Source: Streptomyces sp. BA2 (GTDB taxonomy: Bacteria; Actinomycetota; Actinomycetes; Streptomycetales; Streptomycetaceae). Taken from it: a DNA stretch of 64,000 nucleotides. The notes under the pieces were generated by a model that had not been told where the DNA came from, ran no database searches, and was given only the letters and a program-made list of their open reading frames with translations. Made by a program: the position numbers and the translations under genes. Where the stretch lies: positions 5,034,001 to 5,098,000 of the forward strand of contig NZ_WSRO01000002.1 of the NCBI RefSeq assembly GCF_009769735.1. The letters are read 5' to 3'. Positions 1 to 9,884 of the stretch are shown piece after piece; within the stretch, counting starts at the first letter, position 1; each line of letters begins with the position of its first letter.

Positions 1-730
1 CGTGCACCCCGGGCAGCCGCGCGAGCCCGTTGGGCGGCCCCGCGAGCTCGGCGGTGACGCTGGTCCGCGTCAGATGGCGCAGGTCGGCGAGCGATCCGGT
101 CTCGACGGTCTGCCCCTTCCTGATGATGCTGACGCGGTCGCAGAGCGTCTCCACCTCGCTGAGGATGTGCGAGGAGAGCAGGATGGTGCGGCCCCGGTTG
201 CGCTCCTCCTCGACGCACGCCTGGAAGACCTCCTCCATGAGCGGATCGAGGCCGGAGGTGGGTTCGTCGAGGATCAGTACGTCGACGTCCGACGCGAAGG
301 CGGCGACGAGGGCGACCTTCTGCCGGTTGCCCTTGGAGTACGTGCGGCCCTTCTTGGTCGGGTCGAGTTCGTACCGCTCGATGAGGTCGGCCCTGCGGGC
401 CCGGTCGAGGCCGCCGCGCAGCTTCCCGTACAGATCGATGACCTCGCCGCCGGAGAGGTTGCGCCACAGGGTGACGTCACCCGGTACGTACGCCACGCGC
501 CGGTGCAGTTCCACCGCGTCGCTCCACGGGTCCTTGCCGAGGAGCTGGGCGGCGCCGGAGTCGGCGCGGAGCAGGCCGAGGAGGACCCGGATGGTCGTGG
601 ACTTCCCGGCGCCGTTGGGGCCGAGGAAGCCGTGGACCTCGCCGGTCTCGACGTCGAGGTCGAGACCGTCCAGCGCGTGCGTCCGTCCGAACGACTTGTG
701 CAGTCCGGAGACGGTGATTGCCTTCGTCAT
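1..730 (-). CDS. ABC transporter ATP-binding protein (partial, cut by left edge)
   Basis: ATP-hydrolysing subunit of an ABC transporter, probably an exporter working with a permease encoded to the left of the window. It reads leftwards from the ATG at 728-730 and is cut after 243 codons. Walker A GPNGAGKS is at residues 37-44; the signature is YSKGNRQK (131-138), the variant typical of CcmA/DrrA-type exporters rather than LSGGQ; Walker B with D-loop [12 protein letters not shown] is at 151-162, and the H-loop is SSHILSE near residue 188. It is divergent from the MarR-like gene at 824 and shares a 93-bp control region with it, so that regulator probably controls it. The substrate cannot be deduced. 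Confidence 0.95.
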   Translation of the reverse strand, partial: MTKAITVSGLHKSFGRTHALDGLDLDVETGEVHGFLGPNGAGKSTTIRVLLGLLRADSGAAQLLGKDPWSDAVELHRRVAYVPGDVTLWRNLSGGEVIDLYGKLRGGLDRARRADLIERYELDPTKKGRTYSKGNRQKVALVAAFASDVDVLILDEPTSGLDPLMEEVFQACVEEERNRGRTILLSSHILSEVETLCDRVSIIRKGQTVETGSLADLRHLTRTSVTAELAGPPNGLARLPGVH

Positions 731-742
731 GCTTCGGAACTT

Positions 743-784
743 ACGCTTTCTTCAGAAATTTGTGAAGTTAAGGAAGCGTATAAA
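743..784. promoter_or_regulatory. Divergent control region with inverted repeats
   Basis: The gap between the ABC ATPase and the MarR-like gene is AT-rich against the surrounding DNA. It holds ACGCTT (743-748) matched by AAGCGT (774-779), CTTCA (750-754) matched by TGAAG (763-767), and a TATAAA sequence at 779-784 that would serve as a -10 box for the rightward gene. No good -35 box is visible at normal spacing. A role as the regulator's operator is inferred from position and symmetry. Confidence 0.4.
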
Positions 785-823
785 CTCGAAAGGCCACGAC
801 AGCACAGGGGAGATGATCAGCGC

Positions 824-1321
824 ATGCCCAAGGAGTCCGCACCGCTGCCGCGCGACGGCGAGGTCGTCGGCCGTTTCGTCGAGCAGTTCGCCGCGCAGCT
901 GGTCGAGGCGGGCATGCCGAGGATGCCCGCGAGGATCTTCGCGGCGCTCCTCGCCTCGGACTCGGGCGCGCTGACATCGGCGGAGCTGGGGGAGCGGCTC
1001 CAGGTGAGCCCCGCGGCGGTCTCGGGCGCGGTCCGCTATCTCACGCAGCAGCACATGGTGGCCCGGGAGCGCGAGCCGGGCTCCCGGCGGGACATCTTCC
1101 GGGTGCACAGCGACCAGTGGTACGAGGCGCTGGCCAACCGTGACGGGGTCCTCAAGCGCTGGGAGTCGGCCCTGCGCGACGGTGTCACGAGCCTCGGCGC
1201 CGACACCCCGGCGGGCCGCCGCATGGCGGAGACGCTCGCCTTCTTCGAGTTCGTCGAGAAGGAGATCGTGGAGATGCTGGAGCGGTGGCGGGTGCATCGG
1301 GAGACGTTGTTCGGCAAATGA
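824..1321 (+). CDS. MarR/GbsR-like winged-helix transcriptional regulator
   Basis: Predicted DNA-binding regulator of 165 residues. The ATG at 824 follows GGGGAGA (807-813) at normal distance. The middle (about 40-100) reads as a winged helix: helices around LTSAELGERLQVSPAAVSGA, then a wing with basic residues (REREPGSRRDIF). The C-terminal third is helical with FFEFVEKEIVEMLERW, the dimerisation style of GbsR/MarR proteins often paired with ABC exporters. It is divergent from such an ATPase gene, so it probably controls that exporter and itself. The effector is unknown. Confidence 0.85.
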   Translation: MPKESAPLPRDGEVVGRFVEQFAAQLVEAGMPRMPARIFAALLASDSGALTSAELGERLQVSPAAVSGAVRYLTQQHMVAREREPGSRRDIFRVHSDQWYEALANRDGVLKRWESALRDGVTSLGADTPAGRRMAETLAFFEFVEKEIVEMLERWRVHRETLFGK

Positions 1322-1356
1322 CCTGTCCCGCCGCCATCCCCCACCCGCCGACATCC

Positions 1357-1430
1357 CCCGCCCGCCCACCCGATCACCCCGGGGCAATCGGGTGGGTGGG
1401 CGGGAAAGATCCGCCGCGAAGCGGCGGGCC
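1357..1430 (+). repeat. Hairpin plus G-quadruplex element (dispersed copy 1), probable terminator
   Basis: Between two convergent genes. An 18-nt arm at 1357-1374 is complementary (one mismatch) to 1387-1404, with a 12-nt loop. The right arm contains GGGTGGGTGGGCGGG (1390-1404), a strict four-tract G-quadruplex motif. A second hairpin follows, CCGCCGC (1411-1417), loop GAA, GCGGCGG (1421-1427). The same composite recurs at 17361-17404, and its first part at 62335-62354. It lies 36-106 bp after the MarR-like gene; terminator action is inferred. Confidence 0.65.
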
Positions 1431-1493
1431 AGAGGAAACGGCGCCGCACCCGAAGGACAGTGGGCCTGATCCCGGGTGCCGAGACCGCGGCGG

Positions 1494-2318
1494 TCACCTG
1501 GGCAGCATCAAGCCCCAGGCACTGGCCCGCACCGACCACGTCCGCGTCCGCACAGGCCCCCCGACCACCGCATCCGCCCGGTAGCGGAAATCCGCCCCGG
1601 ACACGGTGATCGTCCGCGCCCGCGCCCGCAGCGCCTCGGCCGCCGCGCCCACCGATGTCGGCCGCACCTCGACCTCCGCGAGACCGTCGGCCCCCGGACG
1701 CACCGACACGCCCTCCACCGGCTGGTCCAGGTCCACCACGAGCACCCCGTCCGCCTCCACCCGCAGCCGCGCGGGCGCGGGGCCCGGCGCCGACGCCACG
1801 CGTGCGGGGCGCGCAAGGGTGCGTACGAAGGACTGGCACGTGCGCAGCCAGGGGCGGCCGTCCACCGCCGTGCCCCCGGCGGCCGCCGAGACCACGGGCG
1901 GGATCCGCAGCGTCCCGAGCACCACACCGTCGCTGTCGTCCACGAGCAGATCAAGCCGCCGCTCGGCCCCTTCGAGCACCGCACGGGCCGCCGCGACGGC
2001 GCCGAGCGGCACTCCGAGGGCCCGGGAAAGTGCTTGGGCGGCCCCGACGGGAACGACCGAAACCGCGCACGAATCGAGCTCGCGCTCGCGGTGCAACGCC
2101 GTGACGGCACGCAGCAGCGCCCGGTCGTCACCGATCACTACAGGACGTCGCGCACCCCTCCTGGCCAGGGCTTTCGCGAAGTCCTCGGGCCCTTCCGGCA
2201 GGCAGATCCGGATGGCCGCACCCGCGCCGAGCACATCCTTCGCGATCCGTACCGACTCACCGTCCGTGCGCCGGGCGACCGGGTCGATGACGACGAGCAG
2301 CTGGTCGCGAGCCGACAA
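1494..2318 (-). CDS. Diacylglycerol-kinase-like (lipid/sphingosine kinase fold) protein
   Basis: About 274 residues resembling the catalytic domain of bacterial diacylglycerol kinases. The N-terminal beta strand QLLVVIDPVARR and the segment VVIGDDRALLRAVTAL correspond to nucleotide-binding parts of the fold, and VVPVGAAQALSRALG sits where the family has the PxGTxNDxAR motif. Here that motif is degenerate, without the GTGN core, so kinase activity is doubtful. I favour the TTG start at 2318 because AAAAGGGG precedes it by 7 nt; an in-frame ATG at 2351 would add 11 residues. It is divergent from purA, a common Streptomyces arrangement. Confidence 0.7.
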   Translation of the reverse strand: MSARDQLLVVIDPVARRTDGESVRIAKDVLGAGAAIRICLPEGPEDFAKALARRGARRPVVIGDDRALLRAVTALHRERELDSCAVSVVPVGAAQALSRALGVPLGAVAAARAVLEGAERRLDLLVDDSDGVVLGTLRIPPVVSAAAGGTAVDGRPWLRTCQSFVRTLARPARVASAPGPAPARLRVEADGVLVVDLDQPVEGVSVRPGADGLAEVEVRPTSVGAAAEALRARARTITVSGADFRYRADAVVGGPVRTRTWSVRASAWGLMLPR

Positions 2319-2362
2319 CGTGCGCCCCTTTTCTGAGTCCTCGGGTAGCATCTTTGTGCAAG

Positions 2363-2390
2363 AGCCCCTTGCGCTATTGCGCCAGGGGCT
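2363..2390 (+). other. Hairpin in the purA leader
   Basis: AGCCCCTTGCGC (2363-2374) pairs with GCGCCAGGGGCT (2379-2390) around a TATT loop: 11 of 12 positions pair. It lies 92 bp before the purA start and 45-72 bp before the divergent kinase-like gene. It could be an attenuator, an operator or a block to divergent transcription. The sequence does not decide between these. Confidence 0.5.
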
Positions 2391-2482
2391 TCGTCTATTC
2401 CGGGGCAGCATCCAAGGCACACCCATATGGCGGCTACGGCCCCTGACCTTGGACATGCCCCGCCCGGAAGGGGTGTACGCCT

Positions 2483-3766
2483 GTGCCCGCACTTGTGCTG
2501 CTCGGTGCTCAGTGGGGTGACGAAGGCAAGGGAAAGGCCACCGACCTGCTCGGTGGCTCCGTGGACTATGTAGTGCGATACCAGGGCGGCAACAACGCCG
2601 GCCACACGGTCGTCGTAGGCGACCAGAAGTACGCGCTGCATCTCCTCCCTTCCGGGATTCTCTCCCCGGACTGCGTGCCTGTCATCGGCAATGGAGTCGT
2701 CGTCGACCCGTCGGTCCTGCTCTCCGAGCTGAGCGGTCTGAACGAGCGCGGCGTCGACACGTCGAAGCTGCTGATCAGCGGTAACGCGCACATCATCACG
2801 CCGTACAACGTGACCGTCGACAAGGTGACGGAGCGCTTCCTCGGCAAGCGCAAGATCGGCACGACCGGCCGTGGCATCGGCCCGACGTACGCCGACAAGA
2901 TCAACCGCACCGGCATCCGCGTCCAGGACCTCTACGACCAGTCGATCCTGGAGCAGAAGGTCGAGGCGGCTCTCGAGATCAAGAACCAGCTCCTCACCAA
3001 GCTGTACAACCGCCGCGCCATCGAGGTCGGCCAGATCGTCGAGCAGCTCCTTGAGCACGGCGAGAACATCAAGCAGTACGTCGCCGACACCACCCTGATC
3101 CTCAACAACGCGCTCGACGAGGACAAGGTCGTCCTCTTCGAGGGCGGTCAGGGCACGCTCCTGGACGTGGACCACGGCACGTACCCCTTCGTCACCTCCT
3201 CGAACCCGACCGCGGGCGGCGCCTGCACGGGTACGGGCGTCGGCCCGACGAAGATCAGCCGCGTCATCGGCATCCTGAAGGCCTACACCACGCGTGTCGG
3301 CGCGGGCCCGTTCCCGACGGAGCTCTTCGACCAGGACGGCGAGGACCTGCGCCGCATCGGTGGCGAGCGCGGTGTCACCACCGGCCGTGACCGCCGCTGC
3401 GGCTGGTTCGACGCGCCGATCGCGCGTTACGCGACCCGTGTGAACGGCCTGACGGACTTCTTCCTCACGAAGCTGGACGTCCTGACGGGCTGGGAGCAGA
3501 TCCCGGTCTGCGTCGCGTACGAGATCGACGGCAAGCGCGTCGAGGAACTCCCGTACAACCAGACGGACTTCCACCACGCGAAGCCCGTCTACGAGTACCT
3601 CCCCGGCTGGTCCGAGGACATCACCAAGGCCCAGACCTTCTCCGACCTGCCGAAGAACGCGCAGGGTTACGTGAAGGCCCTGGAGGAGATGTCCGGCGCC
3701 CCGATCTCCGCGATCGGCGTGGGACCGGGCCGCACGGAGACGATCGAGATCAACTCGTTCGTCTAA
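2483..3766 (+). CDS. purA: Adenylosuccinate synthetase
   Basis: Catalyses GTP-dependent joining of IMP and aspartate to adenylosuccinate, the first committed step from IMP to AMP, in the cytoplasm. The 427-residue protein is full length for the family. It begins [17 protein letters not shown], containing the P-loop-like GDEGKGK, followed by [25 protein letters not shown] binds IMP, and [14 protein letters not shown] lies near residues 300-312. The GTG start at 2483 follows AAGGGG at about 9 nt. A strong bidirectional terminator follows. The gene stands alone, divergent from the kinase-like gene. Confidence 0.98.
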   Translation: MPALVLLGAQWGDEGKGKATDLLGGSVDYVVRYQGGNNAGHTVVVGDQKYALHLLPSGILSPDCVPVIGNGVVVDPSVLLSELSGLNERGVDTSKLLISGNAHIITPYNVTVDKVTERFLGKRKIGTTGRGIGPTYADKINRTGIRVQDLYDQSILEQKVEAALEIKNQLLTKLYNRRAIEVGQIVEQLLEHGENIKQYVADTTLILNNALDEDKVVLFEGGQGTLLDVDHGTYPFVTSSNPTAGGACTGTGVGPTKISRVIGILKAYTTRVGAGPFPTELFDQDGEDLRRIGGERGVTTGRDRRCGWFDAPIARYATRVNGLTDFFLTKLDVLTGWEQIPVCVAYEIDGKRVEELPYNQTDFHHAKPVYEYLPGWSEDITKAQTFSDLPKNAQGYVKALEEMSGAPISAIGVGPGRTETIEINSFV

Positions 3767-3809
3767 GGGCGGCTGCGGGCGGCTGCTCAACAGCGCTCGC
3801 TGTACGACG

Positions 3810-3842
3810 AAGGGGCGCCCCGGCCTGGCCGGGGCGCCCCTT
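3810..3842. terminator. Bidirectional terminator after purA
   Basis: A perfect 16-bp inverted repeat around a single central T: AAGGGGCGCCCCGGCC at 3810-3825 and its complement at 3827-3842. On either strand it ends in CCCCTT. It lies between the ends of purA (3766) and the leftward membrane-protein gene (3855), so it can serve both. Confidence 0.9.
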
Positions 3843-3854
3843 CCGTTCGTCCGG

Positions 3855-4385
3855 TCACGCGCGACGGCGGCGGTAGTACGCGTAGGTGAGGACGAGGAGC
3901 AGCGGGCCCCACAGGGTCATCAGGCCGCTGACGGTCATCGCGAGCACGTCCCAGCCTTCGGCGTAGGGCCAGGCGCCGGGCCCCTCTCCGATGGCCGTGA
4001 CCAGCCACTCGACGCCGATGGCGGTGAGTGCGAGCCCACCGATCGTCGCGGGCACGACGGCGGCGGCGACCGGCACGCGGCGCCCACCGAGCCGCGGCAC
4101 CCACGAGGGCACGACCTCGCCCCATCCCCGTACGAGTCCGAAGGAGAGGTGCGCGAAGAGCTCGCTGAGGATGCTGAGCCCGAGGACGTAGGGGATGTTG
4201 AACCACGCGGGGTCGAGACCCTCCCCGCCCATCCCGTACCCGAAGCCGATGGGCAGCCGCCAGATGCAGACGGGGAGGACGACGAGGGGGATGGCGTGCG
4301 CGATCCACTCGGCCCAGACCGGGACGCGGTGTCGGGTTTCCGTCGCTGCCGTCTCGTCGTCACGCACTGCGTATGTCGTGGTCAT
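3855..4385 (-). CDS. Hypothetical four-helix membrane protein
   Basis: A 176-residue integral membrane protein of unknown function. After a polar N-terminus of about 20 residues it has hydrophobic stretches at WIAHAIPLVVLPVCIW, YVLGLSILSELFAHLSFGLV, VAAAVVPATIGGLALTAIGV and VLAMTVSGLMTLWGPLLLVL, then a basic tail RRRRA. No catalytic motif is visible. It starts at the ATG at 4385 and is convergent with purA. It is followed upstream by about 90 bp without a gene. I do not recognise a named family. Confidence 0.8.
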   Translation of the reverse strand: MTTTYAVRDDETAATETRHRVPVWAEWIAHAIPLVVLPVCIWRLPIGFGYGMGGEGLDPAWFNIPYVLGLSILSELFAHLSFGLVRGWGEVVPSWVPRLGGRRVPVAAAVVPATIGGLALTAIGVEWLVTAIGEGPGAWPYAEGWDVLAMTVSGLMTLWGPLLLVLTYAYYRRRRA

Positions 4386-4477
4386 GCCTCCAGCGTGGCG
4401 GGACGTGTTCCGCGGGGGATCGACGCCGCGGCCGATGTTCCTCCGCCGTACGGGCTAGGACCGACAGGCCTTGGGGC

Positions 4478-6013
4478 TCACGTCTCCCCGCACATCCGCA
4501 GCCCCACCGGCGTCTCGCACGGCAGATGGCCGTGGGTGCGGATCACGTCCTGGCCGTTTCCGCGGAGTGCGTACGCGAGGAAGCTCGACGCCAGGGAGTC
4601 GGCGGGCGGGCTGCCGTAGGTGTAGGCGTACTCGATCTCGCGGTAGGGGTAGCCGCTGGACTGGATGCCGTCGATGGAGGGGGCGTGGCCGTTCAGGTTC
4701 AGTCGGTGCGTGTTCTTGAGCGTGGTCGTCTTGCGGAGTTCGCTGTAGCCGATCGCGCCCGGGACGTCGGCGACGGTGTCCAGAACCTGCTCCGTCTCGT
4801 CGAGTTCGCAGCGGACGACCGGGGCGGACGTGCTCATGTCCTTGGTCAGGCAGTCGCTGGAGGACTCCTGCATCTCCGACGCCCCCTTGAGGACCCGCTG
4901 CTGGAGGGTGACCCGCGTGCCGGAGCTCGACCCACGGCTGACCAGGACCACCGGCAGGTCGGGGCCGCCCCGCAGCTCCTTCCAGTTGCGGATCTCGCCG
5001 GTGAAGAGGCGGCGGACGTCCCTCGTGGAGAGGTTCTTGACCGGCACCTTGTCGTTCAGGACGAGGGCGAACAGCGAGACCGCCACCCGCGTCTCGCTCA
5101 GCTGCGTGTAGCTTCCGGGGCGCGGCCCGTCGGAGAAAGCGATCACCGGTGGTGAGCCCTCGCCGGGTTCGGCGTCCGTCGCGGCCAACTCCCGTACGCC
5201 GCCCCGGCTTCCGTGCGCGCTCACCTCGATGTCCGAGCCCTCGCAGTCCTTCATGTACTTGTCCGCGAGCTCGGTGGCCACCGGCTCGAACGCGGTCGAT
5301 CCGGTCAAGGTGAGGCTGCCCTTCTCGCAGTACGAGGGCGGCGGCTGGGTGTCGGGGCGCAGGATGAGGCCCGCGAGGCCGAGGATCACCAGGCTCAGCG
5401 CGATGGCCACCCGCTGCGAGAGCCTGCTGAACACCGGGGGCTTCTCGTCGGGCGCCGCGCTGTGGTTCTCGTGGGTCTCGCCGCCCTGGATGCCGCCGAT
5501 GACCGTGTAGCCGCTGTCCACGGGGCCGCCGGTCAGCAGGACCAGGAGCTTGTAGTACTCACCTCGGTTGAGCGGGACGCGCGGGATGTGCAGCCTGCCG
5601 GACTCGTAACCGAGACCCGTGCCGGGCGCGAAGTGCTCCATCAGATGGTCGGCTTCGGGCGGCAGCGTCACCGCCACCGCGCGGATCGTGCGGCTCTCGA
5701 AGACCGCCGTCAGGCCGTGCGACGAACGGCCCGTGTAGTCGGCCACGTCGATCGGCAGCGAGCCGTCGTTCTCGACGCGGAGCAGCACCAGCGTCGCGTC
5801 CGACATCTCGGGGGCCTCGTCGAAGAGGCCGAGGCGCGCGTTCGCGTCGCCCGTACGGACGTTGTCGCCTATCGCCGTGTCCATCTGCTTGCGGTAGCCG
5901 ATGCGCTTGCGGCGCGGTACGCGGCGTTCGAGCAGCACGGGGACGAACGCGCCGGCGATGCCGACCAGGATGGCGAGCACGGCGATGATGTTTTCGGTGC
6001 TCAACCAGTTCAT
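4478..6013 (-). CDS. Membrane-anchored PstS-like substrate-binding protein
   Basis: About 511 residues with an unusual layout. Residues 8-30 are a membrane helix (IIAVLAILVGIAGAFVPVLL). A soluble region of about 160 residues follows, then a second helix near 210-230 (VAIALSLVILGLAGLIL), and a C-terminal phosphate-binding-protein domain starting at YCEKGSLTLTGSTAFEPVA. Signature pieces of the PstS fold are GSTAFEP, FTGEIRNWKEL and SRGSSSGTR. No transporter permease or ATPase is adjacent, so it may be a sensor or adaptor rather than a transporter subunit. Start: ATG at 6013; an in-frame GTG at 6022 is possible. It lies beside a membrane Ser/Thr kinase on the same strand. Confidence 0.8.
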   Translation of the reverse strand: MNWLSTENIIAVLAILVGIAGAFVPVLLERRVPRRKRIGYRKQMDTAIGDNVRTGDANARLGLFDEAPEMSDATLVLLRVENDGSLPIDVADYTGRSSHGLTAVFESRTIRAVAVTLPPEADHLMEHFAPGTGLGYESGRLHIPRVPLNRGEYYKLLVLLTGGPVDSGYTVIGGIQGGETHENHSAAPDEKPPVFSRLSQRVAIALSLVILGLAGLILRPDTQPPPSYCEKGSLTLTGSTAFEPVATELADKYMKDCEGSDIEVSAHGSRGGVRELAATDAEPGEGSPPVIAFSDGPRPGSYTQLSETRVAVSLFALVLNDKVPVKNLSTRDVRRLFTGEIRNWKELRGGPDLPVVLVSRGSSSGTRVTLQQRVLKGASEMQESSSDCLTKDMSTSAPVVRCELDETEQVLDTVADVPGAIGYSELRKTTTLKNTHRLNLNGHAPSIDGIQSSGYPYREIEYAYTYGSPPADSLASSFLAYALRGNGQDVIRTHGHLPCETPVGLRMCGET

Positions 6014-6138
6014 GGGCGGCACGGTAGGCGGCGGGAAGGGCCGTCGGGCAGCCCTTGTCCGTCCGGACGGGATCTGTTCGCCCGGGGTTCAACTACGGGC
6101 GCGGGGAAGCGAGTTCATGTCTGTCTCTCCTCGCGGGC

Positions 6139-8043
<1,905 letters not shown>

Positions 8044-8219
8044 CGTCGCGCCGACCTCCCCCGTTGGTGTGCAACAGATCGAGGATAGTGGGGTGGTAGG
8101 ACATCGGGGCACGTACTGCCCGCTACGGCTCCGTAACGGGTTGTTCCGCGGCGGTGCGACGGCTGCGAGGCCTCGGGCGTTCCGCAATCTGCCGGTGAGG
8201 GGCATCACTTTGCGACAAA

Positions 8220-8248
8220 TTGAACTGTTCCCTGAGGGGCGTTAACGT
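8220..8248 (+). promoter_or_regulatory. Likely promoter for the small secreted protein gene
   Basis: TTGAAC (8220-8225), 17 nt, then TAACGT (8243-8248) resembles a housekeeping-sigma promoter and would give a leader of about 140 nt for the gene at 8395. It is the only promoter-like pair I see in the 350-bp gap (8044-8394) between the kinase and that gene. The rest of the gap shows no gene. Confidence 0.45.
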
Positions 8249-8394
8249 CTTTCTCGCCCATCCCGGATGGTCCAGGCCAATTCGGGAATATGACGATGCA
8301 CGGGGGGAGGCCGGCGATGCCATCAGGTTTCGCAGGCCGCGACAGCATCACCGGGCCTCACCTCGTGCGCATTTCAACGCACTAAGGATTTTAC

Positions 8395-8952
8395 GTGAAC
8401 CGCAGCGTTCTGCGCTTTCGCACGACTGTGATTTCCACCGTGGTGGCCGGTGCTGTCGCCTTTACCGGCATCGGTACCGCGAACGCCTCCGAGGCGCCCG
8501 AAGCCGAGAGCACCGGCACCGCGGCCCAGAACACCGGCATCGACGGTGAGCCCACCACCGAGCAGGTCGATGAACTGGCCCGCTACCTCCAGGCCCTTGA
8601 GAACGGCGATGTCCTCAACGAGGCGGGAGAGTTCGACTACGCCAAGACCCGCGCCGAGTTCGGCGCCGAGTTCGCCGACGCGATCCAGGCCAAGATCAGC
8701 GGCGACATCCCCGTGGGCGTCTACGCCAGCTACACCTCGTGCCTGCTCAAGGGTGTCGGCCTCGGCGGCCTGGGCGGCGCCACCGCGGCCATCACGGCCA
8801 AGCTGAAGAAGAAGCACTTCACGGACGCGGCCAAGCTGATCATCAAGGAGGCCGCCAAGCGAGGCATCAAGGTGGGCGTCAAGGGCGGCGTCGCCGGCCT
8901 GGCCGCCTCGCTCGGCACCTACGCCGTCTGGTGCGCCACCCCGTGGGCCTGA
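8395..8952 (+). CDS. Small secreted protein with cationic glycine-rich C-terminus
   Basis: 185 residues, unknown function. The GTG at 8395 follows AAGGA by 7 nt. A Sec signal peptide is clear: basic MNRSVLRFR, hydrophobic core, and a probable cut after TANA near residue 31. The mature part begins acidic (EAPEAES) and includes a helical segment. It ends in a strongly basic, glycine/alanine-rich region (KLKKKHF, KEAAKRGIKVGVKGGVAG) flanked by two cysteines, TSC near residue 118 and WC near 181, that could form a disulphide. The shape recalls membrane-active peptides, but no family is recognised. It is monocistronic, followed by a terminator. Confidence 0.85.
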   Translation: MNRSVLRFRTTVISTVVAGAVAFTGIGTANASEAPEAESTGTAAQNTGIDGEPTTEQVDELARYLQALENGDVLNEAGEFDYAKTRAEFGAEFADAIQAKISGDIPVGVYASYTSCLLKGVGLGGLGGATAAITAKLKKKHFTDAAKLIIKEAAKRGIKVGVKGGVAGLAASLGTYAVWCATPWA

Positions 8953-9022
8953 CAGCCGCGTGCTGAACCAGCTGAACTAGTCGCCTGATCCGGCACGGCA
9001 ATCGCCTGATCCGGCACTGGCA

Positions 9023-9056
9023 AAAGGGGGCGCGGTCATCAAGCCTCGCCCCCTTT
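9023..9056. terminator. Bidirectional terminator
   Basis: AAAGGGGGCG (9023-9032) pairs perfectly with CGCCCCCTTT (9047-9056) around a 14-nt loop, between the convergent secreted-protein gene and the ArsR-like gene. Just before it, TCGCCTGATCCGGCAC occurs twice (8981-8996 and 9002-9017), a 16-bp direct repeat with 21-bp period. Confidence 0.8.
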
Positions 9057-9073
9057 CCGCCATTTGAGTTCCG

Positions 9074-9385
9074 TCAGCTTTCGCCAACCAGGGCCCGCAG
9101 GTGCGCGAGGTAGTCTTCGAAGCGTGCGCGCCCGTCGTCGGACAGGCGCACGAAAGTGCGCACACGTCGTTCTCGGCCGCTGCGCAGCTTGGCCAGCTCC
9201 ACCACACCCGCTTCCTCCAGGACGCGCAACTGCCGTGAGAGCTCTGGCGAATCCAGTTCGAGAGCCTCACACAGATCAGCGAACGACGCGTTGTGCACGC
9301 GCCGTAGGGTGCCGAGCACGGCCAGTCGCACCGGCGAATGCATCAGCGTGGTCAGCGCCTGCCGGTGTTGCCCCTCTTCGGTCAT
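9074..9385 (-). CDS. ArsR-like winged-helix regulator
   Basis: A 103-residue one-domain DNA-binding protein. The core has the helix ALTTLMHSPVRLAVLGTL, the recognition region LDSPELSRQLRVLEEAGVV and a basic wing (RSGRERRVRTF), as in the ArsR-like regulators that look like 'transcriptional regulator with winged helix DNA-binding domain'. No metal-binding cysteines are present, so it probably does not sense metal. Its ATG (9385) overlaps the stop of the preceding membrane-protein gene as TGATG, so the two are translated together, and the regulator probably controls that operon. Confidence 0.85.
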   Translation of the reverse strand: MTEEGQHRQALTTLMHSPVRLAVLGTLRRVHNASFADLCEALELDSPELSRQLRVLEEAGVVELAKLRSGRERRVRTFVRLSDDGRARFEDYLAHLRALVGES

Positions 9386-9795
9386 CAGACCCTCCACCGC
9401 GACACCAAGTAGCCCAGCAGGGCCAGCGCGGGAAACGCGGCCGGGACCACGATGCCTATGGTGGAGTCCGGGGTGTCCCATAGGACATTGCCCGCCGGAA
9501 GGCCCAGCAGGAAGCCGGCCGCAATTCCGAGCCCGCTCTCCAGAGGGGTGTGGGGGCGGCGAAGGGCGCGCTCGCGGTGGAAGTAGTTCCAGCCGACCAC
9601 GACTGCCAGCCCTGCCAGGCACACCGGGATGCCGAGTACAAGCGGCGCCTTCAGTTCGGCAGCCGCCCACAGGGCGCCGAACAACGCGGCTACTGACACC
9701 ACTCCCCCCACACGCTCACCTGTCGAGGCGGGCCGGTTGAGAGTGGGTGCCTGCTCGGCGGTGGCGAGCTGGTCGGCTGCGGTCTGTGGGTCCAT
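9385..9795 (-). CDS. Hypothetical membrane protein, operon partner of the ArsR-like regulator
   Basis: 136 residues of unknown function. A polar start (MDPQTAADQLATAEQAP) is followed by hydrophobic segments VVSVAALFGALWAAAEL, LVLGIPVCLAGLAVVVGW, SGLGIAAGFLLGLPAG and IGIVVPAAFPALALLGYLV: three or four membrane helices. Length and topology resemble the membrane proteins often found upstream of small ArsR-like regulators in actinomycetes. I chose the ATG at 9795, preceded by a run of eight G on the coding strand that can act as ribosome-binding site. Two tandem 19-bp repeats lie just upstream. Translation is coupled to the regulator. Confidence 0.8.
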   Translation of the reverse strand: MDPQTAADQLATAEQAPTLNRPASTGERVGGVVSVAALFGALWAAAELKAPLVLGIPVCLAGLAVVVGWNYFHRERALRRPHTPLESGLGIAAGFLLGLPAGNVLWDTPDSTIGIVVPAAFPALALLGYLVSRWRV

Positions 9796-9809
9796 GTGGA
9801 ACCCCCCCC

Positions 9810-9847
9810 AAGGTCGTGCGAATCGTTCAAGGTCGTGCGAATCGTTC
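9810..9847. repeat. Two tandem 19-bp repeats upstream of the membrane protein/regulator operon
   Basis: AAGGTCGTGCGAATCGTTC occurs at 9810-9828 and again, directly abutting, at 9829-9847. The pair begins 15 bp upstream of the ATG at 9795 and covers the expected leader or promoter. A direct-repeat operator for the ArsR-like regulator is a reasonable guess; a recent slippage duplication is the alternative. Confidence 0.7.
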
Positions 9848-9884
9848 ACTTGCGATCCTCGCACTCACTTGGCAAACACGCAAC

